Shown here: in pieces, positions 34,662 through 43,587 of the stretch
Layout of the letters: each line of letters starts with the position of its first letter
Position numbering within the stretch: the first letter of the stretch is position 1
Source: Ruminococcus sp.
Lineage (GTDB): Bacteria > Bacillota > Clostridia > Oscillospirales > Acutalibacteraceae
Reading direction: 5' to 3'
NCBI GenBank assembly: GCA_017404665.1
Contig: JAFRBX010000074.1
Location: 1 to 55,430, forward strand
DNA length: 55,430 nt
The notes under the pieces: model-generated
What the model was told of the DNA's origin: nothing
Databases searched by the model: none
The model's input: the letters and a program-made list of their open reading frames with translations, nothing else
Position numbers and translations under genes: made by a program

Positions 34662-36167
34662 GTGCAGACATCCGTATTGGAACGTCTCGATCACGTTGCG
34701 GTGCAATATACCGATAAGGTGATGTTCAAGGATCCCGATAAGAGCCTGACCTTCGGCGAGTTTGACAGGCTCACAAAATCAATTGGTACTTATCTTGCGG
34801 GAGTGACCAATCCCGGCAACCCCGTAGCGGTCATGTCAGGCAGACATGTATTTACCCCGGCGTGCTTTTTGGGTGTCGTCCGAGCGGGCTGTTTCTATGC
34901 GCCGATGGACGGCGATATGCCGAAAGCGCGGCTCAATCAGATATTATCTGTCATCCAAGCGCCGTATCTGCTGGTGGATGAAGCGCATCTGGAGACGGCA
35001 AAGTCGCTGGAATTCGGCGGCAAAATCGTCGTGATGGAAGAGATCATGGAGACTGCTGCGGATGAAGCGCTCTTAGCGCAGCGTGCCGCGACGCTGGTAT
35101 GCACCTCGCCGCTGTATGTCATCTTCACCTCCGGTTCCACCGGCAAGCCCAAGGGCGTCATCACCTCGCATCTGTCGCTGATGACCTATATCGATTCCGT
35201 GTGCAAGGTGCTCGACATCAATGATACCGATATTATGGGCAACCAGAGTCCGCTCGACTACATCGCGGCGGTGCGCGATATCTACTTCCCGATATCTAAG
35301 GGCGCTTCCACCTTCATCATCCCGAAGAACGAGTTTGCCGTTCCGACGGAGCTGTTCGGTACCTTGAACCGAGAGAAGATCACGGCGCTGTGCTGGAGTG
35401 TAGCGGGCGTAGAGATCCCCGCAAAGCTGGGCGCTTTTGCCGAAGGCAAGCCCGAATATCTCAAGAAGCTGTGCTTCTCGGGCTCGGTGATGCCCTGCAA
35501 ATATCTGAAGATCTGGCAGGAAAACCTACCCGACGTGCTGTATGTCAACCAGTACGGTCCTACCGAGGCGACCGCGTCCTGCACCTACTATGTGGTCAAG
35601 GACAAGGTGGACGACGATACCGTTCTGCCGATCGGCAAGCCGTATGATAACTATAAGATCACGCTGCTCAGCGAGGACAACATCCTCACGCCCGACGGCG
35701 AGATCGGTCAGATCTGCGTCAGCGGTCCGATTCTGGCGCTCGGCTACTACGGGAACAAGGAAGTGACGGACGCGTCCTTTATCCAAAATCCGCTGAACCC
35801 GAACTACCGCGAGCTGATCTACAAGACCGGCGACCTCGGCAGATGGGGCGAGGACGGCAACCTGATGTTCCACGGACGTATGGACCGCCAGATCAAGCAC
35901 ATGGGTCACCGCATTGAGCTCGGCGAGATCGAGGAGACCGCGAAGCTGGTGGAAGGCGTCAGGGATTGCTGTGCGCTGTATCATAAGGAAAAGGCGACCT
36001 TGTACCTGTTCTATACGGGCGAGGCTACCTCGAAAGATATCGTGCTGTATTTCAGAGCCAACATGCCCGCCTTCATGGTGCCGCGCAAGCTGATCAACCT
36101 GGAAGAAATGCCCGCCCTGCCCAACGGCAAGACCGATATGCAGGCGCTGAAGGCGTATTTCAAATAA
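34662..36167 (+). CDS. Amino-acid adenylating ligase (DltA-like), 501 aa
   Basis: AMP-binding core motifs are clear: IFTSGSTGKPKGV (residues 154-166), YGPTEATASC, GEIGQI, YKTGDLGRW and GRMDRQIKHMGHRIELGEIE, with a terminal lysine in PNGKTD. It activates an amino or carboxylic acid with ATP and loads it on the carrier protein encoded next. Start is GTG 34662 with AAGGGTGATC upstream. It resembles DltA but is followed by a carrier, a PLP decarboxylase, an MBOAT and a DltD-like gene, so its substrate may not be D-alanine. Confidence 0.9.
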   Translation: MQTSVLERLDHVAVQYTDKVMFKDPDKSLTFGEFDRLTKSIGTYLAGVTNPGNPVAVMSGRHVFTPACFLGVVRAGCFYAPMDGDMPKARLNQILSVIQAPYLLVDEAHLETAKSLEFGGKIVVMEEIMETAADEALLAQRAATLVCTSPLYVIFTSGSTGKPKGVITSHLSLMTYIDSVCKVLDINDTDIMGNQSPLDYIAAVRDIYFPISKGASTFIIPKNEFAVPTELFGTLNREKITALCWSVAGVEIPAKLGAFAEGKPEYLKKLCFSGSVMPCKYLKIWQENLPDVLYVNQYGPTEATASCTYYVVKDKVDDDTVLPIGKPYDNYKITLLSEDNILTPDGEIGQICVSGPILALGYYGNKEVTDASFIQNPLNPNYRELIYKTGDLGRWGEDGNLMFHGRMDRQIKHMGHRIELGEIEETAKLVEGVRDCCALYHKEKATLYLFYTGEATSKDIVLYFRANMPAFMVPRKLINLEEMPALPNGKTDMQALKAYFK

Positions 36168-36190
36168 TTTAAGATAAAGGAGAAATCATC

Positions 36191-36418
36191 ATGGATGAAT
36201 TAATGGAGATCTTACAGGAACTCAGACCCGACGTAGACTTTGAGAGCGAAACCGCGCTGATCACCGACGGTATCCTCGATTCTTTTGATATCGTTGCTCT
36301 CGTAGGCGAGCTTAACGACGCTTTCGACATCGAGATTAAGCCCAACAATCTCGTTCCCGAAAACTTCAACTCCGCCAAGGCGATGATGGCACTGATCGAG
36401 CAGCTGCAGGACGAATAA
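36191..36418 (+). CDS. Acyl/aminoacyl carrier protein (DltC-like), 75 aa
   Basis: The acidic four-helix pattern and GILDSFDIVALV, with Ser31 as the phosphopantetheine site, identify a carrier protein. AAAGGAGAA lies upstream and the gap to the ligase gene is 23 bp. It would carry the activated amino acid as thioester to the decarboxylase and the membrane acyltransferase of the same operon. A phosphopantetheinyl transferase is not in the window. Confidence 0.92.
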   Translation: MDELMEILQELRPDVDFESETALITDGILDSFDIVALVGELNDAFDIEIKPNNLVPENFNSAKAMMALIEQLQDE

Positions 36419-36421
36419 TCA

Positions 36422-36655
36422 CGAGGCTCCCTTTGGTAAAGGGAGCTGTCAACGAACGTTGACTGAGGGGTTGCATAATTGATCGACCGAGACACTTGTG
36501 TCGCGGAAGAAACCAAAATATAAAAAAGGTTGCCATGATAATTGGCAATCAATACAATCCCTCCGACCAATTCGATGAATCGAATTGCCCACCTCCCTTT
36601 ACCAAAGGGAGGCTGATAGACGCGTCATTGTTGACTGATATTTCGCAATGACAAG
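36422..36655. repeat. Repeat cluster between carrier protein and decarboxylase genes
   Basis: A CTCCCTTTGG/AAAGGGAG element with a CAACGAACGTTG hairpin (36422-36474) is mirrored by an inverted copy (about 36557-36615). A short TCATTG...CAATGAC piece follows (36627-36653). The operon transcript must read through it. Confidence 0.6.
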
Positions 36656-36678
36656 ACTCTAATAAGGAAATGATTCTT

Positions 36679-37917
36679 ATGAACATCGACAAAATAAGGG
36701 AGCTCCTGCCTCGTGTAGGGACCCCCTCTTATATCTTTGATCTTGACGTGTTCGAGAAGCGTGCGCAGTTAGTCAAAAAATACTTCGGCGATACGATCGG
36801 CTTGTGCTTTTCAATCAAGGCGAATCCGTTTTTGCTGGGCAGACTGCCCGCGGTCTTTGACAAGATCGAGGTCTGTTCTCCCGGCGAGCTGGCGGTATGC
36901 GAGCGCACGAACGCCGATATGAGCGCCGTTATCTTCTCGGGCGTCAACAAGGGCTATGCGGACGTGGAGCGCGCCGCCGACGATAACGTCGGCACCTTCA
37001 CCGCCGAGAGTCCGCTCCATCTGGAGCTGATCAACGACGCGGCGAACCGCAGAGGCAAGGTGCTCGACCTGCTGCTGCGCGTGACGGATATCAAGGGCGG
37101 CAGTCAGTTCGGCATGAGCGAGGACGTCACGCTGGATATCATCCGCAGACGTGAGGAATATCCGGGCGTGAACATCGTCGGTCTTCATTACTTCACCGGT
37201 ACGGCAAAGCGCAAGGCAAAACCCATCGAGAAGGAATGCGATTATTTGATCGATCTGACCGCGCGCATCAAGAATGATCTCGGCTTTACCGTAGAGCGTA
37301 TCGAGTACGGTACGGGGCTTGCGGTGGATTACTTCTCCGAGACCGCAGATGCGGACGAGGAGGAGCGGCTCGCTTCGATCGCTCCGAAATTACAGGAATT
37401 GGCGCAGGCCGCCGCACTGACAGTGGAGATGGGGCGCTTTTTCGCGGCTCCGTGCGGATACTATCTCACCAAGGTCGTCGATACCAAAACCAACTTCGAT
37501 ATCAACTACGCCATCGTGGACGGCGGTATGAATCAACTCAAGTATAACGGTCAGCTGCAGGGTATGCAGATCCCCGAGATACTGCATATTCCTATTGAAT
37601 CGTCATCGCGAACCCCGTTGACGGGGTGTGGCGATCTCAACCGATGTGAGCAGGCTTTGGGAGAGAAGCAGCCGTGGACGCTGTGCGGCTCCATCTGCAC
37701 GACAGCGGATGTACTCGCGCGCGGCGCGATGTTCACCGACCTGCGGATCGGCGATATTCTCGTGTTCTGCCGCTCCGGCGCATACTCCTGCATGGAGGGT
37801 ATCTCGACCTTCCTCAGCCGAGAGATGCCCGTGATCGCCGAGTACAGCGAGAAAGAGGGCTTGCGTATCCTCAGAGAGATGCTTTTCTCGGATGTTTTCA
37901 ATACGCCGAAAAGATAG
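36679..37917 (+). CDS. PLP-dependent decarboxylase (fold type III) of the Dlt-like operon, 412 aa
   Basis: SIKANP holds the PLP lysine (Lys47). GLHYFTGT corresponds to the family's helix-binding His block, EYGTGLAVDYF to the phosphate-binding glycines and CGSICTTADVL to the catalytic Cys340/Asp344 of ornithine/DAP/arginine decarboxylases. Its place beside a ligase and carrier protein recalls BtrK, which decarboxylates glutamyl bound to a carrier protein. It may thus act on the carrier-bound amino acid. I chose ATG 36679, ten bases after AAGGA, over 36670. Residues about 307-325 (SSSRTPLTGCGDLNR) are encoded by a TCATTGCGA-type repeat and look like an insertion in a loop. Confidence 0.87.
   Translation: MNIDKIRELLPRVGTPSYIFDLDVFEKRAQLVKKYFGDTIGLCFSIKANPFLLGRLPAVFDKIEVCSPGELAVCERTNADMSAVIFSGVNKGYADVERAADDNVGTFTAESPLHLELINDAANRRGKVLDLLLRVTDIKGGSQFGMSEDVTLDIIRRREEYPGVNIVGLHYFTGTAKRKAKPIEKECDYLIDLTARIKNDLGFTVERIEYGTGLAVDYFSETADADEEERLASIAPKLQELAQAAALTVEMGRFFAAPCGYYLTKVVDTKTNFDINYAIVDGGMNQLKYNGQLQGMQIPEILHIPIESSSRTPLTGCGDLNRCEQALGEKQPWTLCGSICTTADVLARGAMFTDLRIGDILVFCRSGAYSCMEGISTFLSREMPVIAEYSEKEGLRILREMLFSDVFNTPKR
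37599..37648. repeat. Palindromic repeat inside the decarboxylase coding sequence
   Basis: TCATCGCGAACCCCGTTGAC and GGGGTGTGGCGATCTCAACC match the intergenic TCATTGCGA family, including its CTCAACCGA end. The frame stays open through it. Confidence 0.8.
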
Positions 37918-38062
37918 ATAGAAGATAGAAAATAGATCACAGATAATAGATAATAGTGAAGGAAGGACTCCGTCCTCACCTGATTCCTATTGAATGACCG
38001 AGCGCAGCGAGATACATTTACTGTTTACTGTTTACTGTTCTCTTTTCTCTGTTATCTGAATC
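37918..38062. repeat. Heptamer-armed palindromic element
   Basis: Left arm units like AGATAATAG and right arm units like TACTGTT/CTGTTATCTG flank a GGACTCCGTCC hairpin and CACCTGATTCCTAT. It separates the decarboxylase and MBOAT genes. Confidence 0.6.
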
Positions 38063-38075
38063 ATTTGGGTTCATT

Positions 38076-39707
38076 ATGACATATACATCGATCAAATTTA
38101 TTTTCTTTGTGTTGGCGACCGTGCTGGTCTACTTTGTTCTGCCGTGGAAGAAGTACCGCTGGATGGTGCTGCTCGCGGCGAGCGCGGTGTTCTATTGCCT
38201 TGCCAGCTATAAGTATGCCGTTTTCATTCTGTTTACGGCGCTGAGTACGCTGCTGATCGGCTTGTGGCTCGACGATGTGAACAGAAACGGCAAAAAGCTC
38301 TTGAAAGCCAACAAGGGCGAATGGGACCGCGAACAAAAGAAAGCCTTTAAGAACAAGCAAAAGATCAAGAAGCGCTGGATCATGGCGCTGTGTCTGATCC
38401 TGAACTTCGGAATACTGGCGTTTCTGAAGTATTACAATTTCTTCGCAGGCTCTCTGAACGACGTTCTGGGCTCCTTCGGCATCGGCTTTTCGGCTCCGAC
38501 CTTAAAGCTGTTTCTGCCGCTGGGTATCTCGTTCTACACCTTCCAGAGTATGGGATATATCGTGGACGTCTACCGCGAGAAGACCAAGCCGCAGACGAAC
38601 CCCTTCAAGTTCCTGCTGTTTGTGTCGTTCTTCCCGCAGATCATCCAGGGTCCGATCAGCAACTATGAGCAGCTCGGCCATCAGCTCTTTGAGGGTCACG
38701 ACTTCAGCTTCACACGCTTCAAATACGGGTCGCAGCTGATCTTATGGGGCTTCTTCAAAAAGCTGGTCATCGCGGACAGGGCGGTCGTCGCGATCAATAC
38801 CGTGACGGCGACCTATCATGGCTACAATAAGTATTCCGGCACAACGCTGACCTTTACCATCCTGCTGTACGCGTTTCAGCTGTACGCCGATTTCTCGGGC
38901 GGTATCGATATCTCCCGCGGCGTGGCGCAGCTCTTCGGCATCGATATGATCGACAACTTCAAGCGTCCCTATTTCGCGAAATCCATCAACGAGTACTGGC
39001 GCAGATGGCATATCTCGCTCGGCGCATGGATGAAGGATTACATCTTCAATCCGCTGGCGATCAGCTCCGCGTTCCTCAACGCGAGCAAAAAAATGAAAAC
39101 TACACGCTTCGGCAAGACGAAGGCGGGCGCGCATATCGCCAAGGTACTGCCTACGGCGTTTGCCTCGCTGATCGTTTTTCTGGTGGTCGGTATCTGGCAC
39201 GGCGCGAGCTATAAGTATGTTGCCTTCGGTCTGTGGAACGGCGTGATCATCATGCTCAGTACCCTGATGCAGCCGCTGTTTGACGGCGTGACCGATAAGC
39301 TGCATATCAACCGTCAGAACTTTTTCTTCCGCGTGTTCCAGATGGCGCGCACCTTCCTGGTGGTACTGGTCGGCTACGTGTTCGACGTAGCGCCGTCCTT
39401 CAAGCAGGGCATGCTGACCATCACCCGTTTCTTCAATGACCAGAGCCTGTCCCGCGGCAAGGCAGAGATTATGAAGCTGGGCGTCAGCTGGAAGGATTTC
39501 CTCCTGCTGGTCGTATGTGTGATCGTGATTTGGATCGTCAGCATCATTCAGGAGAAGCATTCCGATACCACGATCCGCGAGATGTTGGATAAGAAGCCGT
39601 TTATTCTGCGTTTTATTGTATTTTTCGCGCTGATCATGGCAGTTATCATCTTCGGCATTTACGGCTCGGGATACGCCGCCGCCGACTTTGTCTACATGCA
39701 GTTCTAG
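38076..39707 (+). CDS. MBOAT O-acyltransferase (DltB/AlgI-like), 543 aa
   Basis: The protein is polytopic, with about eleven hydrophobic segments. EYWRRWHISLGAWMKDYIF (His312) and VVGIWHGASYKYV (His375, the conserved active-site histidine) define the MBOAT family. It would move the acyl or aminoacyl group from the carrier protein across the membrane to a surface polymer. Ribosome binding is weak (TTTGGG before ATG), perhaps because a repeat element ends just upstream. Length is larger than classical DltB (about 400 aa) and closer to AlgI/PatA-type members. Confidence 0.93.
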   Translation: MTYTSIKFIFFVLATVLVYFVLPWKKYRWMVLLAASAVFYCLASYKYAVFILFTALSTLLIGLWLDDVNRNGKKLLKANKGEWDREQKKAFKNKQKIKKRWIMALCLILNFGILAFLKYYNFFAGSLNDVLGSFGIGFSAPTLKLFLPLGISFYTFQSMGYIVDVYREKTKPQTNPFKFLLFVSFFPQIIQGPISNYEQLGHQLFEGHDFSFTRFKYGSQLILWGFFKKLVIADRAVVAINTVTATYHGYNKYSGTTLTFTILLYAFQLYADFSGGIDISRGVAQLFGIDMIDNFKRPYFAKSINEYWRRWHISLGAWMKDYIFNPLAISSAFLNASKKMKTTRFGKTKAGAHIAKVLPTAFASLIVFLVVGIWHGASYKYVAFGLWNGVIIMLSTLMQPLFDGVTDKLHINRQNFFFRVFQMARTFLVVLVGYVFDVAPSFKQGMLTITRFFNDQSLSRGKAEIMKLGVSWKDFLLLVVCVIVIWIVSIIQEKHSDTTIREMLDKKPFILRFIVFFALIMAVIIFGIYGSGYAAADFVYMQF

Positions 39708-39751
39708 TACAAGGGAAAAGAAGTATTTGTATTGATTTTGAGGCTGTGCCT

Positions 39752-40963
39752 ATGAAAGCAAAATTATATATCACACGAGGCGTCAAGCTGATCGCTTTCG
39801 CGCTCGCGGTGATAGCGACAACCTATCTGCTTCAGACGTTCCTTTTGAAGCGTATCGACAACAACACCATGCGCATGGAAGCGTTCTATCTGGAGGATAA
39901 GGGCTCTCTGGACGCCGTGCTCATCGGCGCCAGCGATGTCTATGCCGGGTACTCCGCTCCCTACGCGTATGAAAAATACGGGTACACCAGCTATCCCTAC
40001 GCGACCCAGAGCTCGCCTGCCAGCGTTGTTCTGCCGCAGATCAAAGAGGTCATCAAGTATCAGAACCCCAAGATGATCATCGTCGAGATCAATGCCTTTA
40101 TGTATAAGGACAGCGAGCTGGCTGCCGAGGCGAGTCAGCGATTGTTCGCGGACAACGTCCCGCATGACGAGATCTGGCGGGAGTATCTCGCGGATGCGAT
40201 TCCGGCGGATAAGCAGCTCGAATACTATCTGCCTATCGTCAAGTATCACAGCTCGTGGAATGAGTATCCGTGGAAATTCAAGTATTTGAGCGCGGAGCTC
40301 GCGCTCAGGCAGTCAGGCTACTCGCTGTTCCGCGGTTACAAGACGGTTGCCAATGAGTTTCATCCAACCGTTAAGGTGTATAACAGCGAACTAGCGGATG
40401 ACGACAGCACCTATCCGCTCGGCGTTAACAGTGAACGTTACCTCAGACAGACCCTCGAGTATCTCAAGGAGAACAATATCAAAAACGTCGTGTTCATGCG
40501 TTTTCCGCACATCGTGCGCAAGGAAGCGTATTCGCGCTTCAGACGCTGCAACGAGGCGGGCAATATCATCGAGAGCTACGGCTATGATTTTATCAACCTC
40601 GAGCGTTACGGTGAAGAGGAAGGTTTCGTGGTCAACGAGGATTTCTACAACTGGGATCATTTGAATATTTACGGTTGCGAGAAGCTGACCGACTATATCG
40701 CCGATATGCTGCAGAACAAGTACGGCATGACTTCGGCGGAACTGACAGACAGTCAGAAGGCGGAATGGGACGACTCCGTGAATTATTATCATATGATCTA
40801 TAATTACAGTCAGGAGATGATCAGCCGCAGAAAAGAGCTCGGTAAAACGGGTATCGGCGGCACGGCGGTCGCGGAAGAGTCAAAAAGTATCCAAACAATA
40901 GAAAAATACGCGCGCAGCCATCCCGAAAACGGCAAGTATGATGTTGTGCTGGATGATGAATAA
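39752..40963 (+). CDS. DltD-like membrane-anchored SGNH protein, 403 aa
   Basis: One N-terminal membrane helix (about 13-31) is followed by an extracellular SGNH-type domain: LIGASDVYAGYS (Ser61), the strand IIVEIN, and YNWDHLNIYG (Asp302, His303). DltD proteins help to hand the acyl group to teichoic acid. ATG 39752 with GAGG eight bases upstream is preferred over GTG 39746. A terminator follows at 40971-41002, which ends the operon. Confidence 0.85.
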   Translation: MKAKLYITRGVKLIAFALAVIATTYLLQTFLLKRIDNNTMRMEAFYLEDKGSLDAVLIGASDVYAGYSAPYAYEKYGYTSYPYATQSSPASVVLPQIKEVIKYQNPKMIIVEINAFMYKDSELAAEASQRLFADNVPHDEIWREYLADAIPADKQLEYYLPIVKYHSSWNEYPWKFKYLSAELALRQSGYSLFRGYKTVANEFHPTVKVYNSELADDDSTYPLGVNSERYLRQTLEYLKENNIKNVVFMRFPHIVRKEAYSRFRRCNEAGNIIESYGYDFINLERYGEEEGFVVNEDFYNWDHLNIYGCEKLTDYIADMLQNKYGMTSAELTDSQKAEWDDSVNYYHMIYNYSQEMISRRKELGKTGIGGTAVAEESKSIQTIEKYARSHPENGKYDVVLDDE

Positions 40964-40970
40964 TGATAGG

Positions 40971-41002
40971 AAAGCTCCTGCTGAGTGATGCAGGGGCTTT
41001 TT
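40971..41002 (+). terminator. Terminator of the Dlt-like operon
   Basis: AAAGCTCCTGC pairs with GCAGGGGCTTT, followed by TT. Confidence 0.8.
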
Positions 41003-41104
41003 CGTTGAGAGTCAGAAGCAAGGAGTCGGGAGCCGGATGTAATGGGGTGCGCGGGATAATGGTGAAAAAATTGTAAAATATATGATAGAAATGTTACTTT
41101 TCTC

Positions 41105-41133
41105 TTGATTTTATCACGGAGATAGGTTATAAT
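41105..41133 (+). promoter_or_regulatory. Promoter of the dcw cluster
   Basis: TTGATT (41105-41110) and TATAAT (41128-41133) are 17 bp apart, 72 bp before the mraZ start. Confidence 0.75.
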
Positions 41134-41140
41134 GGGTGTG

Positions 41141-41170
41141 TTGGTGGCGCTTTGTGGCGTTTTGTGGCAA
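41141..41170 (+). promoter_or_regulatory. Putative MraZ operator, three 10-bp direct repeats
   Basis: TTGGTGGCGC, TTTGTGGCGT and TTTGTGGCAA stand in perfect 10-bp steps just downstream of the -10 box. MraZ is known to bind GTGG-type direct repeats at its own promoter, so autorepression is likely. Confidence 0.75.
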
Positions 41171-41205
41171 TAACGAACCGATTTTGCGAAAAAGGAGGCG
41201 GCAGA

Positions 41206-41625
41206 ATGTTCTTAGGTACAAGCGACCATAACCTTGACAGCAAGGGCAGAGTGATTCTGCCGACCGAATTCAGAGAAGAGCTCGGCGAGTCCTTTTATAT
41301 CACGATGGGCTTCCATCGCTGTGCGCAGGTGATGAGCACGGAAGAGTTCGACCGTCTGCGCGAGCAGATCCGTCAGCTCCCCGCCGACAAGGCGCTGTCT
41401 CTGCAATACCTGCTGATTTCGCCCGCTAAGTCGGTATCGCCCAATTCACAGGGGAGGATCATGATCCCGCAGAAGCTGCGCGAGGACGCGGGACTCAGCG
41501 GTGAAGTCACCGTAGTCGGCATGGATACGCGCATCGAGATCTGGGACAAGGCAACGTTCGCCGCCTTTATGGAGCAGCAGAAACAGGCTTCAATGAAAGA
41601 AGCGCTCGAACTGCTGAGGCTGTAA
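41206..41625 (+). CDS. mraZ: MraZ, transcriptional regulator of the dcw cluster
   Basis: The 139-aa protein has two tandem AbrB-like (SpoVT-AbrB) units: SDHNLDSKGRVILPTEFR and SVSPNSQGRIMIPQKLRE. ATG 41206 follows AAAGGAGGC, so the longer frame is excluded. It is the first gene of the division cluster and probably binds the triple repeat in front of it. rsmH starts two bases after its stop. Confidence 0.96.
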   Translation: MFLGTSDHNLDSKGRVILPTEFREELGESFYITMGFHRCAQVMSTEEFDRLREQIRQLPADKALSLQYLLISPAKSVSPNSQGRIMIPQKLREDAGLSGEVTVVGMDTRIEIWDKATFAAFMEQQKQASMKEALELLRL

Positions 41626-41627
41626 AT

Positions 41628-42551
41628 ATGGAATTCTCTCACATTACCGTGCTGTTAAAGGAAGCGGTTGACGGCTTGCATATCCGTCCCGACGGCATCT
41701 ACGTCGACGGGACCGCCGGGGGCGGGGGACACTCCGCCGAGATACTCTCGCGGCTGACGACCGGCGCGCTGTACAGTATCGATCAGGATCCCGACGCGAT
41801 CGCGGCAGTGACCGAACGCTTCAAAGGAGATCAACGCTCGCGTATCCTGCAAGGGAACTTCGGCGACATGAAGACGCTGCTGAACGGAGTCGGGGTCGAA
41901 GCTGTGGACGGCGTGCTGCTGGATATCGGCGTATCGTCTCATCAGCTGGATGAGGGTTCACGCGGGTTTTCCTACCACGAGGACGCGCCGCTGGATATGC
42001 GCATGAGCCAAAGCGGAGAGACCGCAGCTGATTTGGTGAACCGACTGAGCGTCGGTGAGCTGAGCAGGATCCTTTCCGTATACGGCGAGGAGAAATATGC
42101 CTATCCGATCGCGAAGACGATCGTAAGAGCGCGGGAGGAACAGCCGATCACAACGACCTTGCAGCTGGCTGAGATCGTCAAGGAGAACGTACCGCAGAAG
42201 GTAAGAAGAGAAGGGCATCCCGCCCGCAAGACCTTTCAGGCGATCCGCATCGCCGTCAACCATGAGCTGGATGTGCTCGAAAGCGGTTTGCAGGGCGCCT
42301 TTGAGCTGCTCGGCGTCGGCGGCAGGCTGAGTGTGATCACCTTCCATTCGCTGGAGGACCGCATCGTCAAGCAGTTTATGCGCGACAAGGCGCAGGGCTG
42401 TACCTGCCCGAAGGATTTCCCCGTATGCGTCTGCGGCAGGAAGCCGCAGATGAAGATCCTGACGCGCAAGCCCGTTTTGCCCTCTGACGAAGAATTGGAA
42501 CGTAATCCCAGAGCTCGCTCGGCGAAGCTGAGGGTATGTGAAAAGCTTTGA
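41628..42551 (+). CDS. rsmH: 16S rRNA (cytosine-1402-N4) methyltransferase
   Basis: The 307-aa protein opens MEFSHITVLLKEAVDGL, followed by YVDGTAGGGGHS (SAM site), DGVLLDIGVSSHQLD, FSYHEDAPLDMRM and VITFHSLEDRIVK, all standard for RsmH (MraW). It methylates C1402 in the decoding centre of 16S rRNA. It sits directly behind mraZ as in most bacteria. Confidence 0.97.
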   Translation: MEFSHITVLLKEAVDGLHIRPDGIYVDGTAGGGGHSAEILSRLTTGALYSIDQDPDAIAAVTERFKGDQRSRILQGNFGDMKTLLNGVGVEAVDGVLLDIGVSSHQLDEGSRGFSYHEDAPLDMRMSQSGETAADLVNRLSVGELSRILSVYGEEKYAYPIAKTIVRAREEQPITTTLQLAEIVKENVPQKVRREGHPARKTFQAIRIAVNHELDVLESGLQGAFELLGVGGRLSVITFHSLEDRIVKQFMRDKAQGCTCPKDFPVCVCGRKPQMKILTRKPVLPSDEELERNPRARSAKLRVCEKL

Positions 42552-42923
42552 ATCGGCATCCGATTTTTCCCGGTAGGAAGAATGATGCCATATTTCTAAA
42601 AAACTGCGCAATTTGGTAAGGTTTAAGCACTATATTTGTACAGTTTTACTATGGACATCGGCGACGGTATATAGTAGAATGATAACAAGATTGTAACAAT
42701 TGCCCGCCACTATAAATTGTGATAAGATTCGCGCTTTCACACATTATCCTGTGAAACATGCCCGAAATTGTCGCGGCTCAGGGCAAAACAGATTACAGAA
42801 AGATTACAGTCGTCATTTCGATCATTCCATTTTATTGATATAAACAGAAACCAAAACAGAAAGAACAGAAACCAAAGTGCTTGGAATGCACGCAGCGATC
42901 AAATAAAGGATTAGTGGTGCAGC
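42552..42923 (+). promoter_or_regulatory. 370-bp gap with internal promoter(s) before ftsL
   Basis: TGGACA (42652-42657) and TAGAAT (42675-42680) are 17 bp apart. TTGCCC (about 42700) and TAAGAT, also 17 bp apart, form a second possible promoter. The leader contains repeated CAGAAACCAAA and ACAGAAA words. No gene is seen here. Confidence 0.55.
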
Positions 42924-43481
42924 ATGGATTACTACTATCGCAGCAGCCTCGCCTATGATCTTACTCTTTTTGAAGAAACCGGTTCGGAAAAAGCATCCGA
43001 ACAGAGCGGATCAACGGCGGACAAGCCCGAAAGCAGGGACGGTAGTACAAGAAACGATCACAGCAGCAGACGCGGCAGAAACGCGAAAACAAAAAAAGGC
43101 AGCAAAAAGGATCGCCGCAGGACAAAGCTCGGACGCATTATCTTCGGCGTCATCGCAGGTTTGCTCATGGCGTTTGTCGTAGTCTCCATCATTCACGGAC
43201 AGGTCCAGCTAACCGAGCTGAATCAGGAGATAGCCGACGCGAAGGCGCGCCTCGCCGAGCAGCAGAGTATCTACACTCAGCTGGAGATGAAGGTGGATTC
43301 GTCTATCTCTACGACGGTCGTGGAGGACTACGCTAAAAACAGCCTCCATATGAGCAAGGCGTCAAACTCGCAGAAGGAGTTTGTGAATCTTTCCGACGGC
43401 GACAAGGCGGAGGTTACGCTGAGTGAGGACAAGAATATTTTTGAGTCGATTGCCGAGGCGATATCGTCCTTATGGTCATAA
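42924..43481 (+). CDS. FtsL-like septum protein, 185 aa
   Basis: A charged cytoplasmic N-terminal region (Lys/Arg-rich to residue 71) leads to one membrane helix (about 73-92, IIFGVIAGLLMAFVVVSII), then an extracytoplasmic coiled coil (about 93-125) and an acidic tail. Size, topology and place between rsmH and the PBP fit FtsL/DivIC-type proteins, which are poorly conserved in sequence. It would link DivIB and the septal synthase. Confidence 0.8.
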   Translation: MDYYYRSSLAYDLTLFEETGSEKASEQSGSTADKPESRDGSTRNDHSSRRGRNAKTKKGSKKDRRRTKLGRIIFGVIAGLLMAFVVVSIIHGQVQLTELNQEIADAKARLAEQQSIYTQLEMKVDSSISTTVVEDYAKNSLHMSKASNSQKEFVNLSDGDKAEVTLSEDKNIFESIAEAISSLWS

Positions 43482-43518
43482 CAGGTTATATATTTTTTGC
43501 GATTGAATAGAATGTAGA

Positions 43519-43553
43519 TGAGATAAGAGTTGAGATTTATCTTAACTCTTATT
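43519..43553 (+). terminator. Hairpin between the ftsL-like and PBP genes
   Basis: ATAAGAGTT pairs with AACTCTTAT, with further inner pairing. Only CTTTT follows, so it may attenuate rather than stop transcription. Confidence 0.4.
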
Positions 43554-43587
43554 CGTGCTTTTATACTGTAGAAAGGAGTGTTCGGAT

